Of a stretch of DNA of 64,000 nt, positions 26,350-36,537 are shown piece after piece. Numbering within the stretch: the first letter of the stretch is position 1; the number at the start of each line of letters is the position of its first letter. The notes beneath the pieces were generated by a model. That model worked only from the letters and a program-made list of their open reading frames with translations, was not told the origin of the DNA and ran no database searches. This stretch comes from Mycobacterium sp. SVM_VP21 (GTDB lineage Bacteria > Actinomycetota > Actinomycetes > Mycobacteriales > Mycobacteriaceae), in NCBI GenBank assembly GCA_024758765.1, contig CP101406.1, positions 62,001 through 126,000 of the forward strand. The letters run 5' to 3'. The position numbers were made by a program, and so were the translations under genes.

Positions 26350-27014
26350 GCCGTGCCGTAGTCTGTGACACCGCCGCCGAAGCGGTATCCGGAGTCGCCG
26401 ACGGCGCAACGGTTTTGGTAGGCGGATTCGGCTTGGCAGGCCTTCCCACCGTGCTGATCGATGCACTGATCGCCCAGGGAGCCCGCGATCTGACCATAGT
26501 CAGCAACAACGCAGGCAATGCTGATATCGGACTGGCAGCGCTGCTGGCCACCGGCCGCGTCCGCAAGGTCATCTGTTCGTTTCCCCGCCAGTCGGATTCC
26601 TACGTGTTCGACGGCCTATATCGCGACGGCAAGATTGAGCTGGAACTGGTACCACAAGGCAACCTCGCCGAATGCATCCGCGCTGCCGGTGCGGGTATCG
26701 GAGCGTTCTACTGCCCCACCGGAGTGGGCACGCTGCTCACCGAGGGCAAGGAGATTCGGACCATCAACGGGCGGGACTACGCGCTGGAGTACCCCATCCA
26801 CGCGGATGTCGCATTGATCCGCGCCTACGTCGGTGATCGCGCGGGCAATCTGGTGTATCGCAAGACCGCCCGCAACTTCGGCCCGGTGATGGCTACCGCT
26901 GCGGCGCTGACGGTCGCTGAAGTGTCCCGTGTCGTCGACACCGGCGAGCTGGATCCCGAAGCGATCGTCACTCCGGGCATCTACGTCGATCGGATCCTGG
27001 AGACGAGCTCGTGA
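26346..27014 (+). CDS. pcaI: 3-oxoadipate CoA-transferase, subunit A
   Basis: This is a 222-aa family I CoA-transferase alpha subunit, with DGATVLVGGFGLAGLP, NNAGNADIGLAALL and the later NGRDYALEYPIHADVALI. With subunit B it transfers CoA from succinyl-CoA to 3-oxoadipate. The GTG at 26346 overlaps pcaL by 4 nt and is preferred over an upstream in-frame codon that would overlap pcaL by 85 nt. Confidence 0.9.
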   Translation: MSRAVVCDTAAEAVSGVADGATVLVGGFGLAGLPTVLIDALIAQGARDLTIVSNNAGNADIGLAALLATGRVRKVICSFPRQSDSYVFDGLYRDGKIELELVPQGNLAECIRAAGAGIGAFYCPTGVGTLLTEGKEIRTINGRDYALEYPIHADVALIRAYVGDRAGNLVYRKTARNFGPVMATAAALTVAEVSRVVDTGELDPEAIVTPGIYVDRILETSS

Positions 27015-27685
27015 CGCGGACGCCAGCCACCACAGTTGAGCATGTTGATCGCGGCCCCCTGACCCGCGACGAACTGGCCGCCGTCATCGCCCGGGATATC
27101 CCGGCGGGCTCCTATGTCAATCTCGGCATCGGGCAGCCCACACTGGTCGCCGATCACCTATCACCCGACGACGCGGTGATACTGCACACCGAAAACGGCA
27201 TGCTGGGCATGGGGCCCGCCGCACCGGGCGACGACGTCGATCCCGATCTCACCAATGCCGGCAAGATCGCGGTGACCGAGATGCCCGGGGCCTCCTATTT
27301 CCATCACGCCGACTCCTTCGCGATGATGCGCGGCGGACACCTCGACGTGTGCGTGCTGGGAGCCTTACAGGTCAGCCAGAACGGCGACCTGGCCAACTGG
27401 CATACCGGGGAACCGGGCGCGATCCCGGCCGTCGGAGGAGCAATGGACTTGGCGATCGGTGCCAAGAAGGTCTTCGTGATGATGGATCTGTTCACCAGGG
27501 ACGGTGCCGCCAAACTGGTTCCGTCGTGCACTTACCCTCTGACCGGTCTGCGTTGCGTCAGCAGGGTCTACACCGAGCACGCCATCATTGATATCGACAC
27601 GGCTACCGGAACGATCCGGGCACGCGAAACCTTCGGCACCACCATCGCTGACCTTGCGGCGAGATTGCCCGTCGATTTCGGCTAA
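27011..27685 (+). CDS. pcaJ: 3-oxoadipate CoA-transferase, subunit B
   Basis: This is a 224-aa beta subunit with the catalytic glutamate in LHTENGMLGMGP and the conserved GGHLDVCVLGALQV. It completes the operon. A thiolase (pcaF) that would cleave 3-oxoadipyl-CoA is not in the window. The gene ends by sharing bases with the stop of the convergent pucR-type gene: TAA at 27683-27685 and TAG on the other strand at 27684-27682. Confidence 0.9.
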   Translation: MTRTPATTVEHVDRGPLTRDELAAVIARDIPAGSYVNLGIGQPTLVADHLSPDDAVILHTENGMLGMGPAAPGDDVDPDLTNAGKIAVTEMPGASYFHHADSFAMMRGGHLDVCVLGALQVSQNGDLANWHTGEPGAIPAVGGAMDLAIGAKKVFVMMDLFTRDGAAKLVPSCTYPLTGLRCVSRVYTEHAIIDIDTATGTIRARETFGTTIADLAARLPVDFG

Positions 27686-28893
27686 CGCCAGAGCAGGGCT
27701 TCCAATGCGACCGCGATATGCACGCTGTTCTCTTCCAGTGGCCTGGGCAACAGTTCATCTGCCCTAGAAACCCTGCGCAGCAAGGTGTTTCGATGTGTAT
27801 ACAGGCGCGCGGCCGCCCGGGAAGCGTTGCACTGCTCGCCGATGAAGGTGAGCACGGCACGGTGGAGCTCCTCGTCAGCTGACTCGAAATCTCCGAGCGC
27901 GTGCTTGACGAAACGATCGGCCCGTTCGGGATCGGCGGTGATCAGCGCGATCAGCTCAACGTCGGTGAACCGGGCGACCTGCTGGTGAGAGTTGGATCGC
28001 GCCATCGTGTGTTGAGCAGTGATCGCATCGAAGTGACTGCGCCGGAAGCCCTCTATCCCCGATTCCGTGGGCCCCACTGCGATGCGGATCCCGGGCAGGT
28101 CCCGGACCGCGTCGGCCAGGCGGGTCAGGTCCGGCCCCTCGACGCCCGGCAACCATGTCCAGCGGGTCGCGGAGCTGACCACGATCGACAGCGATGGCCG
28201 GCTGCTCGGACCGCCGGTCAAAACCTCCGCGGCGCGGTCTAGGTCCGCGAGCGTGGTCTCCGACTCGGTACCCCAGATCACCGCTGCGGTGTGGTGCTGA
28301 TCGAGGCGGTAGCCCAGTTGAGTCTCGACATGCCGCCGATCGACCGGCGCCCCGTCGAGGATGAGCGCGACGGCCTGCCGGCGTTCGGCGTGCGTCCCCC
28401 CGGTCAGCTCTTCGCGCTCGCTCTGGATCTGGCGGTAGACCTCGGTGACCGTGGCGTCGATGAACGATCCAATCGACTGCGCGGACACGTCGAGCAGCTC
28501 GTGCAGTTCGTCGGGATCCGACGTCAACCGAAACGCGAACCGCATCCAGAACCGCCACGCCGCGTTCTGTCCAAGCCGGTAGGCATCCACCGACCACGGG
28601 ATGTCGATTCCGCGCCGAATCAAGTCTCGAGCAATAGCGAGCGGTTCTCTGGTGTTCGGCGGAACCGGTTCGCCAGGACGACTGATATTGGCGGCCGCCC
28701 AGTGCAAGAGGTTTGATCGATTGTTGCGGCGGATCGCGTCGGCAAGCACCGGGTCGCTCCCGATACCCTGCATGTGCTCGGAGGCAAGGATGGCCCGGTC
28801 CAGCTCACCGAGCTGCGGCTCCGGCACGTTGACCATCAACTCTGCGCCCTGCCGCATCAGCTCGCATACCCGCGCCGACGGCCGCTCCCACAT
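27682..28893 (-). CDS. PucR/CdaR-family transcriptional regulator
   Basis: This is a 403-aa regulator with a C-terminal PucR-type HTH (NASRAAARLYTHRNTLLRRVSRADELL) and an N-terminal sensory region of the RsbT/GGDEF-like kind seen in actinobacterial PucR proteins. It lies convergent to pcaJ and could be a second regulator of the aromatic operon, or serve the secreted hydrolase gene divergent to it; neither is shown. Start choice: ATG 28893 (MWERPSARV) is preferred over a TTG at 28920. Confidence 0.8.
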   Translation of the reverse strand: MWERPSARVCELMRQGAELMVNVPEPQLGELDRAILASEHMQGIGSDPVLADAIRRNNRSNLLHWAAANISRPGEPVPPNTREPLAIARDLIRRGIDIPWSVDAYRLGQNAAWRFWMRFAFRLTSDPDELHELLDVSAQSIGSFIDATVTEVYRQIQSEREELTGGTHAERRQAVALILDGAPVDRRHVETQLGYRLDQHHTAAVIWGTESETTLADLDRAAEVLTGGPSSRPSLSIVVSSATRWTWLPGVEGPDLTRLADAVRDLPGIRIAVGPTESGIEGFRRSHFDAITAQHTMARSNSHQQVARFTDVELIALITADPERADRFVKHALGDFESADEELHRAVLTFIGEQCNASRAAARLYTHRNTLLRRVSRADELLPRPLEENSVHIAVALEALLWR

Positions 28894-29070
28894 TCGGCGG
28901 AGCCTAACCGGTGAGGGCAAATTGCACCAAGAATCCGGTTGTTTTGGTAGGAAATTATCTTGCTCCGACCGGGAGCCACTCTAGATTATTAGGTTTCCAT
29001 CACAGTCAGATCAGTTTTTTTCATGTGCGCTCTTTTCGCTTTGCGCCCGTGGCCCAGTAAGGAGATGTTT

Positions 29071-30525
29071 GTGTCGTCAACGCTTCGTCCCTATGCGACG
29101 GCCGGGGTGGCCCTGGTGGGAGCCGGCCTGATCGCCGTCAGCTCGGTAGCAGGGCCCTCGCTTGCCGCCGCACTGCCGGCAGTACAGCTCACGTCAACCG
29201 GCGGCGGCTACGTGGTCGACTCCCCCAACAATCTGGTGGGGTTGATCGTCGGCGGCAGCGGTATGCCATTGCCGCAACAGACCCCGGGCTACGTCGAGAA
29301 CATGGACGAGCTGTACATCCAACGTATGCTGCCCGGCGCCCTCAGCGTTCCGGTGTTCACACCGGAGGGCGCCCAACCGATCTTCTCCGGCATCAAGAGC
29401 CTGCCGCTCGATGTTTCGGTGGCTCAGGGCACTGCGATGGTGCACCAGTACGTCACCGACAACGTCGCCGCCGGCAACACCGTCGTGGTCTCCGGCTACT
29501 CCCAGAGCACGGCGATCGCCGCGAACCTGATGACTCAACTGCAGGACGAGGGCGTACCCGCCGATGCGGTGAAGTTCCTGTTGACGGGTGCGGTCACCAA
29601 TCCCGACGGCGGCCTCTTCGAGCGGTTCGGGATGACGATCCCGGCGTTCCAAACCACGTTCGCCGGCTACGCCCCACCGGACACCCCGTACGAGACCTCG
29701 ATCTACTCACTGGAGTACGACGGCTTCGCCGACTTCCCTAAGTACCCGCTGAACATTCTGTCGGTCCTCAACGCGGAGCTGGGTGAGCTCTTCGTGCACC
29801 CGCTGTATTCCGAACTGACCGCTGAACAGGTCGACAACGCCATCCAAGTGGGGACCACCGCGGACTACGACGGCGTCACCACCTACTACATGATTCCCCA
29901 CGACGAACTGCCGTTGCTGCTGCCCCTGCGGATGCTTCCGGTCCTGGGCCAGCCGCTGGCCGACCTGCTGAATCCGGTACTGACACAGCTGGTCAACCTG
30001 GGCTACGACAACCCGAACAATGACGGCTGGGACGAGGGAACAGCCAACGTGCCCACCGGTTTCGGGATCTTCCCGCGCTGGGAACAGGTGATGGTGGCGC
30101 TCAACAATCTCGGTCCTGCCGCCGAGCAGGGCTTCAACGCCTTCGTCCAAGATATCAACGACCTGCTGTCGAACCCGTCGTCACTGTTCACCGGCATTTC
30201 CGATTCCGGCACCGCACCAACGGACCTGTTCTCCTCGCCGATGGACTTCATCAACACACTCACCGGTGCGTTCGCCCAGCTGTATTCGCTGTTGCTGCCG
30301 GCTGCCGACAGCCTGACGACCTTGGCGATCACGGTGCCGACTCAGGTGGCAAACATCCTGCTGAGCAACCTCGACGACCCGCTGACCGGATTGGGCCTGG
30401 CCGCCGGAACCTTCGTCGCCGGAGTCACCCAGGTGGGTGCCATCGAATTGGGTACGACAGTCGAGACACTTGCGTCGGTCCTGGGCGATTTCGGCATCAG
30501 CATCCCGTTCTTGGACGAACTCTGA
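29071..30525 (+). CDS. Secreted PE-PPE-domain serine hydrolase
   Basis: This is a 484-aa exported protein. Residues 1-33 are a signal peptide (STLRPYATAGVALVGAGLIAVSS). The PE-PPE alpha/beta-hydrolase domain follows, with GNxxV-VSGYSQS carrying nucleophile S144. The 150-residue tail is rich in small and hydrophobic residues. No PE or PPE domain precedes it, a layout common in non-tuberculous mycobacteria. Family members are esterases or lipases acting on envelope lipids. An AAGGAG six bases upstream favours GTG 29071; ATG 29065 is too close to it. It closes the accessory region. Confidence 0.82.
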   Translation: MSSTLRPYATAGVALVGAGLIAVSSVAGPSLAAALPAVQLTSTGGGYVVDSPNNLVGLIVGGSGMPLPQQTPGYVENMDELYIQRMLPGALSVPVFTPEGAQPIFSGIKSLPLDVSVAQGTAMVHQYVTDNVAAGNTVVVSGYSQSTAIAANLMTQLQDEGVPADAVKFLLTGAVTNPDGGLFERFGMTIPAFQTTFAGYAPPDTPYETSIYSLEYDGFADFPKYPLNILSVLNAELGELFVHPLYSELTAEQVDNAIQVGTTADYDGVTTYYMIPHDELPLLLPLRMLPVLGQPLADLLNPVLTQLVNLGYDNPNNDGWDEGTANVPTGFGIFPRWEQVMVALNNLGPAAEQGFNAFVQDINDLLSNPSSLFTGISDSGTAPTDLFSSPMDFINTLTGAFAQLYSLLLPAADSLTTLAITVPTQVANILLSNLDDPLTGLGLAAGTFVAGVTQVGAIELGTTVETLASVLGDFGISIPFLDEL

Positions 30526-30530
30526 CAACA

Positions 30531-30569
30531 AACGCGGTGCGGCCCAACCGAGTTGGGCCGCACCGCGTT
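30531..30569. terminator. Perfect bidirectional terminator after the PE-PPE hydrolase and leuB
   Basis: Perfect 18-bp arms (AACGCGGTGCGGCCCAAC and its complement) with a three-base loop stand between convergent stops at 30525 and 30590. Confidence 0.85.
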
Positions 30570-30589
30570 CATTGTCGAGAGGCGATCGC

Positions 30590-31606
30590 CTAGAGCAGGC
30601 TCAAAATCCGGTCTCCGGTGGCGACGGTCGACAGCTTCTGTCCACCGCGGGTGGCCAGGTGCTGCTCGACGGCCGCGTCAACTCGGGCCGCAGCCTCGTG
30701 CTCGCCGATGTGGTTGAGCAGCATGGCCACCGAGGTCACGGCCGCGGTCGGGTCGGCGATGCCCTGCCCGGCGATGTCGGGTGCACTGCCGTGCACCGGC
30801 TCGAACATTGACGGGTTGGCGCCGGTGGCATCAATGTTGCCGCTGGCCGCCAGTCCGATCCCGCCGCAGACAGCACCGGCGAGGTCGGTGATGATGTCGC
30901 CGAACAGGTTGTCGCTGACGATCACGTCGAACCGACCGGGGTCGGTGACCAGGTAGATCGTGGCGGCGTCGACGTGGGTGTAGGCGGTCTCGACGTCGGG
31001 GTAGTCCTTGGCGATCTCGGCTACCGTACGGGTCCACAGCGACCCCGCGTAGGCCAGCACGTTGTTCTTGTGCACCAGGGTCAGGTGCTTACGCCGGGCG
31101 CGGGCCTTCTCGAAGGCGAATCGGACCACCCGGGCCACCCCGAACGCGGTGTTGACGCTGACCTCGGTGGCGACCTCGTGGGGGGTGCCGACCCGCAGCG
31201 CCCCGCCGTTGCCGGTGTAGGGACCCTCGGTGCCTTCGCGCACCACCAGGAAGTCGATCTCCGGCGGGTCGGCCAGCGGGCTCGCCACCCCGGGGTACAA
31301 CCGGCTGGGACGCAGGTTGACATGGTGGTCCAGGGCGAAGCGGGCATGCAGCAGCAGGCCACGCTCCAGCACACCCGACGGCACCGACGGGTCACCGATC
31401 GCGCCGAGCAGGATCACGTCGTGGCCGCGGATCTCGTCGAGCACCGAGTCCGGCAGGACCTCGCCGGTGGCGTGATAGCGCTTGGCGCCCAGGTCATATT
31501 CGGTCTTCTCAGTGCCCGGGAGCACCGCGTCGAGCACCTTGACGGCCTCGGCGATGACCTCCGGGCCGATCCCGTCGCCGGGAATGACAGCAAGCTTGAG
31601 GCTCAT
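30590..31606 (-). CDS. leuB: 3-isopropylmalate dehydrogenase
   Basis: This is a 338-aa isocitrate/isopropylmalate dehydrogenase family enzyme (GDGIGPEV at the N-terminus, the [17 protein letters not shown] signature, [12 protein letters not shown]). It oxidatively decarboxylates 3-isopropylmalate in leucine synthesis. It overlaps the serA stop by 4 nt, so leucine and serine synthesis genes are coupled, as in M. tuberculosis Rv2995c-Rv2996c. Confidence 0.95.
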   Translation of the reverse strand: MSLKLAVIPGDGIGPEVIAEAVKVLDAVLPGTEKTEYDLGAKRYHATGEVLPDSVLDEIRGHDVILLGAIGDPSVPSGVLERGLLLHARFALDHHVNLRPSRLYPGVASPLADPPEIDFLVVREGTEGPYTGNGGALRVGTPHEVATEVSVNTAFGVARVVRFAFEKARARRKHLTLVHKNNVLAYAGSLWTRTVAEIAKDYPDVETAYTHVDAATIYLVTDPGRFDVIVSDNLFGDIITDLAGAVCGGIGLAASGNIDATGANPSMFEPVHGSAPDIAGQGIADPTAAVTSVAMLLNHIGEHEAAARVDAAVEQHLATRGGQKLSTVATGDRILSLL

Positions 31607-33189
31607 GTCAGGTCTACCTCTTCAATCTTGTTGGCGCCGACTGCAGCAGTGATCGCCGACTGCACGTCGGCGGGCACCTGGCGGTCGACCCGCAGCAGGA
31701 TGGTGGCCGCGGGGCCTTCGGCGTCTTCGGACAGCTGCGCGGCGTGGATGTTGATGCCCGCCGAGCCCAGCAGAGTGCCTATCTTGCCGAGCGCGCCGGG
31801 CTGGTCGGAGTAGTTGATGATCAGGTTGACGCCTTGGGCCCGCAGGTCGAAGTGCCGGCCGTTGATCTCGACGATCTTCTCCACCTGCTGGGTGCCCGAC
31901 AGCGTGCCTGCAACCGTGACGGTTGCGCCCTCGGCGCTGACCGCCTTGAGCTCGACGACGCTGCGGTGGTTGGGGCTTTCGGTGGCGGTGCCGATCTCGG
32001 CGTCGACACCGCGTTCGGCGGCCAGGGCCGGCGCGTTGACGAAGGTCACCGGGTCTTCGATGACCGCCGAGAACAGGCCGCGCAGCGCCGACAAGCGCAG
32101 CACCCCAACGTCTTCGGAGGCCAGTTCGCCGCGTGCCTGTACCGACAGCGACACCGGCAGCCCGTCGGAGAGCGCACCCGCCAGCAGGCCGAGCTTGCGC
32201 ACCAGGTCCAGCCAGGGTGCGACTTCCTCGCTGACTGCGCCACCGCCGACGTTGACCGCGTCGGGAACGAATTCCCCGGCCAGCGCCAGCTTCACGCTCT
32301 TGGCGACGTCGGTGCCGGCCCGGTCCTGCGCCTCGGCGGTCGATGCGCCCAGGTGCGGGGTCACCACCACCTGCGGCAGGTCGAACAGCGGCGAGTCGGT
32401 GCACGGTTCGGTGGCGAATACGTCCAGGCCGGCGGCCCGGACATGGCCGCTGGTGATCGCCTCGGCCAGTGCCGCCTCGTCGATCAGCCCGCCGCGGGCC
32501 GCGTTGACGATGATCACCCCGGGCTTGGTCTTGGCCAGGTTTTCTTTGCCGATCAGCCCCGCGGTCTCGGGCGTCTTGGGCAGGTGCACGGAGATGAAGT
32601 CGGCGCGGCCGAGCAGCTCGTCGAGGCTGAGCAGCTCGATGCCGAGCTGGGCGGCGCGGGCCGCCGACACGTACGGGTCGTAGGCGACGATGTGGGCGCC
32701 GAACGCGGCCAGCCGCGCCGCGACCAGCTGCCCGATGCGCCCCAGGCCGACCACGCCGACGGTGTGGTCGTAGATCTCGGTGCCCGAGAACGACGACCGC
32801 TTCCACTGTTTGCCGTGCAGCGAGGCGTCGGCGGCGGGGATCTCGCGGGCAGCGGCGAGCATCAGCGCGATCGCATGCTCGGCGGCGCTGTGGATGTTCG
32901 AGGTCGGGGCGTTGACCACCAGCACACCTCGGGCGGTGGCAGCCTCCACGTCGACGTTGTCCAAGCCGACCCCGGCGCGCGCCACGATCTTGAGCTTGGT
33001 GCCGGCCGCGAGGACCTCGGCGTCGACGGTGGTGGCCGAGCGCACCAGCAGCGCGTCGGCTTCCGGTACCGCGGCCAGCAGCTTCTCCCGGTCCGGGCCG
33101 TCCACCCAGCGAACCTCGACCTGGTCGCCGAGGGCGGCGACGGTGGATTGGGCGAGTTTGTCAGCGATCAAAACCACGGGCAGAGTCAC
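31603..33189 (-). CDS. serA: D-3-phosphoglycerate dehydrogenase, long form
   Basis: This is a 528-aa type I enzyme: substrate and NAD-binding domains ([15 protein letters not shown], catalytic Arg in NAARGGLID, His in TPHLGAST), then the intervening ASB domain and a C-terminal ACT domain ([22 protein letters not shown]) that binds serine for feedback control. It commits 3-phosphoglycerate to serine. The GTG start lies six bases after TAGGCT, and a copy of a GC-rich dispersed repeat sits just upstream. Confidence 0.95.
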   Translation of the reverse strand: MTLPVVLIADKLAQSTVAALGDQVEVRWVDGPDREKLLAAVPEADALLVRSATTVDAEVLAAGTKLKIVARAGVGLDNVDVEAATARGVLVVNAPTSNIHSAAEHAIALMLAAAREIPAADASLHGKQWKRSSFSGTEIYDHTVGVVGLGRIGQLVAARLAAFGAHIVAYDPYVSAARAAQLGIELLSLDELLGRADFISVHLPKTPETAGLIGKENLAKTKPGVIIVNAARGGLIDEAALAEAITSGHVRAAGLDVFATEPCTDSPLFDLPQVVVTPHLGASTAEAQDRAGTDVAKSVKLALAGEFVPDAVNVGGGAVSEEVAPWLDLVRKLGLLAGALSDGLPVSLSVQARGELASEDVGVLRLSALRGLFSAVIEDPVTFVNAPALAAERGVDAEIGTATESPNHRSVVELKAVSAEGATVTVAGTLSGTQQVEKIVEINGRHFDLRAQGVNLIINYSDQPGALGKIGTLLGSAGINIHAAQLSEDAEGPAATILLRVDRQVPADVQSAITAAVGANKIEEVDLT

Positions 33190-33195
33190 CCGGAC

Positions 33196-33234
33196 AGCCT
33201 AGTGGCCGGTCGCAAGCGCGGCGGAGCCGGGCGC
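33196..33234 (-). promoter_or_regulatory. serA leaderless promoter with dispersed repeat, copy 2
   Basis: On the minus strand TAGGCT (33196-33201) is six bases from the serA GTG. The adjoining 30-mer (33205-33234) is nearly identical to those before gatC and the FAH-family gene; its core on the plus strand is CAAGCGCGGCGGAGCCGGGC. Confidence 0.7.
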
Positions 33235-33284
33235 TGGGGGCACCTCCCGCTTGCGGGGGACGGGCCGGCCACCACCAGCACAGC

Positions 33285-33314
33285 GCCGGTCGCAAGCGCG
33301 GCGGAGCCGGGCGC
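33285..33314. repeat. Second, promoter-less copy of the dispersed repeat
   Basis: The same 30-mer as at 33205-33234 recurs here, 80 bp away and identical over all 30 bases. The flank that forms TAGGCT in the other copies is altered (AGCACAGCG instead of AGCCTAGTG), so it is probably not an active promoter. The rest of 33235-33462 shows no gene. Confidence 0.8.
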
Positions 33315-33462
33315 AGCGGGCCGCCGCCCGTCCCGAGATTGCACTGAGGCGAGCGCTGCCGATTTCACCTGCCTGAGTTCGATCTCGCGACGCGACGCCC
33401 ATTTCTTGTCGGACCGTCGGCGCACCCTGAGGTCAATTCGACTCGAAGGAAGGGGCACACCT

Positions 33463-33933
33463 ATGTGCTGGAAATGCGATCACCCGGACAGCACCGTCGA
33501 GCAGTGGCTGGATGCCATTCGCGCCATGGTGGACAAACACGGTTGGGCGGTGCAATACGTGGAGAGTGACCACGCACCGTACGCCTACACGGTCGGCTTG
33601 CATGAACACGGCCTACCTGAGTTGCTGGTGACGGGTCTGCCGCCGGAGAAAACCGCCCGGTTGCTCAACGGTGTGGCCGCCTACCTGCTGAGGGGCGGAC
33701 GACCGCTGCCCGGCGAATGGATCGAGGGACCCGACGGTCAGCTGATAGCCGTGGTTGCGGTGGAGCATCCGGACGCGCACATGAACGTGGCAATCGCGTT
33801 CTACGGCCGCAGTGTGCGGGCGTTGCAGCTGGTGTGGCCAGACGAGCGCGGCCACCGGCCGTGGTGCCCCGAATTCGACAACGGCGGCGTTCGGCAGCCG
33901 GTGCTGGGGGTGCGCCCCGATTTGGCCGCATAG
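33463..33933 (+). CDS. DUF4262 family protein
   Basis: This is a 156-aa protein starting MCWKCDHPDSTVEQWLD. It has the DUF4262 layout (YTVGLHEHGLPELLVTGLPP, then a C-terminal QLVWPDERGHRPWCPEF). Function is unknown. A cysteine pair at the N-terminus (CWKC) may bind metal. AAGGAAGGGG lies 9-10 bases upstream. The long antisense-overlapping extension of this frame into serA is not coding. Confidence 0.8.
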   Translation: MCWKCDHPDSTVEQWLDAIRAMVDKHGWAVQYVESDHAPYAYTVGLHEHGLPELLVTGLPPEKTARLLNGVAAYLLRGGRPLPGEWIEGPDGQLIAVVAVEHPDAHMNVAIAFYGRSVRALQLVWPDERGHRPWCPEFDNGGVRQPVLGVRPDLAA

Positions 33934-33947
33934 CGCGGGTCGCTCCC

Positions 33948-33953
33948 TACTAT
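33948..33953 (+). promoter_or_regulatory. -10 box TACTAT of a leaderless gene
   Basis: TACTAT stands exactly six bases before the ATG of the FAD oxidoreductase at 33960 and there is no ribosome-binding site, the mycobacterial leaderless pattern. Confidence 0.6.
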
Positions 33954-33959
33954 CGACGG

Positions 33960-35393
33960 ATGGATGTCACCGTCGTCGGTAGTGGACCCAATGGCCTAGC
34001 TGCCGCCGTCATCTGTGCCCGCGCGGGTCTGTCGGTTCAGGTCCTGGAAGCCCAGCCCACGTTCGGCGGCGGCGCCCGCACCGCCGCCGATCCGGAATTC
34101 AGTGACGTCGCCCATGACATCTGCTCAGCAGTGCACCCGCTCGGATTGGCGTCGCCGTTCTTCACCGAGTTCGATCTGGCCGCCCGCGGTGTGCAGCTGA
34201 CGTCGCCGGAGATCTCCTATGCCAATCCGCTTGATCACCGGCCAGCAGCAATCGCCTACCGGGACCTGGACCGCACCTGCGCAGAGTTGGAGCACGGTCC
34301 TTCCTGGCGACGGCTGCTCGGCCCACTGGTCGCCAACAGCCAAGCCGTAGTGAAGTTTCTGCTGGGCGACAAACGGTCCGTCCCGTCCGGGATCGCGACG
34401 GTCGCCCGGCTTGGGCTGCGGATGGCCGAGCAGGCCGGCCCGGCTTGGAACGCGACGCTGTCCGGCGACGATGCCCGCGCCCTCTACACCGGGGTGGCCG
34501 CGCACACGATCTCGCAATTGCCGTCGGTGACCTCGGCCGGCGCGGGCATGATGCTGGCGACGCTTGGCCATACGGTCGGCTGGCCCATCCCGGTCGGCGG
34601 CAGCCAGGCGATCACCGGTGCACTCATCGCGGACCTAACCGCGCACGGTGGCCAGCTGGCCACCGATTACCCGGTGAGAAAACCGCCCCGTGGCGTGGTG
34701 CTGTTCGACACCGCCCCGACCGAGTTGCTGCCGATCTACGGGGACGCGCTACCGGCCCGGTATGCGAAGGCACTGCGCCGTTACCGGTTCGGCTCTGCGG
34801 CCGCCAAGGTCGACTTCGTGCTCTCCGATGAGGTGCCGTGGAGCGATCCGCGCCTAGCGCAGGCGCCCACGCTGCATCTCGGGGGCGACCGCAAACAGAT
34901 GGCCCAGGCCGAAGCTGCGATCGCCGCCGGTCGGCACGCACCACAGCCGATGATCTTGGCGGCGCTACCGCATCTGGTCGATCCGTCTCGCATCGATGCG
35001 GCTGGACGCCGCCCGATGTGGGCCTATGCCCACGTTCCGGCCGGCTCGACCGTCGATCAGGCCGAGACCGTGACGGCAGGCATCGAGCGATTTGCCCCCG
35101 GCTTCCGCGACATCGTGGTCGCGGTGCGATCCGTGCCCGCAGCCCGGCTGGCAGACCACAACGCCAACTACGTCGGCGGCGATATCTCCGCCGGAGGCAA
35201 CAGCGCGTGGCGGGCGCTGGCCGGGCCAACGCCTCGGGTAAACCCTTGGGCCACAGCGATTCCCGGGGTGTACCTGTGCTCAGCAGCCACGCCGCCGGGC
35301 GCCGGCGTGCACGGAATGGCCGGCTACTACGCCGCGCGCACCGTACTGCGACGCGAGTTTGGGATTGACCGGCTACCGAGCCTGGCTCCCTAG
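33960..35393 (+). CDS. CrtI/phytoene-desaturase-like FAD oxidoreductase (Rv2997-like)
   Basis: This is a 477-aa FAD-dependent amine oxidase/phytoene desaturase superfamily protein. The dinucleotide motif VVGSGPNGLAAAVICARAGLSVQVLE is at the very N-terminus, and the C-terminal FAD segment is PGVYLCSAATPPGAGVHGMAGYYAA. It occupies the place of M. tuberculosis Rv2997. No carotenoid genes adjoin, so its substrate is open. The start is fixed by the TACTAT box six bases upstream. Confidence 0.85.
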   Translation: MDVTVVGSGPNGLAAAVICARAGLSVQVLEAQPTFGGGARTAADPEFSDVAHDICSAVHPLGLASPFFTEFDLAARGVQLTSPEISYANPLDHRPAAIAYRDLDRTCAELEHGPSWRRLLGPLVANSQAVVKFLLGDKRSVPSGIATVARLGLRMAEQAGPAWNATLSGDDARALYTGVAAHTISQLPSVTSAGAGMMLATLGHTVGWPIPVGGSQAITGALIADLTAHGGQLATDYPVRKPPRGVVLFDTAPTELLPIYGDALPARYAKALRRYRFGSAAAKVDFVLSDEVPWSDPRLAQAPTLHLGGDRKQMAQAEAAIAAGRHAPQPMILAALPHLVDPSRIDAAGRRPMWAYAHVPAGSTVDQAETVTAGIERFAPGFRDIVVAVRSVPAARLADHNANYVGGDISAGGNSAWRALAGPTPRVNPWATAIPGVYLCSAATPPGAGVHGMAGYYAARTVLRREFGIDRLPSLAP

Positions 35394-35404
35394 CCTCCGA
35401 CGAC

Positions 35405-35464
35405 GCCGAGCGTGTACTCAGCGCGAGAAATCAAACGAAAACTCGCACTGAGTACACGCTCGGC
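35405..35464. terminator. 23-bp-armed palindrome between convergent genes
   Basis: Arms 35405-35427 and 35442-35464 pair over 23 positions with one wobble, around an A-rich loop. The outer part GCCGAGCGTGTACTCAG recurs in altered form after lpqA. It separates the FAD oxidoreductase from ilvC. Confidence 0.8.
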
Positions 35465-35481
35465 GCGTGACGACGGACCTG

Positions 35482-36507
<1,026 letters not shown>

Positions 36508-36537
36508 TTACTATCTTTTCTGGCTTTTTCTGGGGGA

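Noticed and set aside
28894..29070. Riboswitch before the PE-PPE hydrolase gene
   Set aside because: The AT-rich leader shows no paired elements or known aptamer motif; it looks like an ordinary promoter and leader.
31744..33462. Long plus-strand open frame opposite serA (part of a 729-codon frame)
   Set aside because: It is antisense to the well-conserved serA; only the last 156 codons, after 33463, resemble a protein family.
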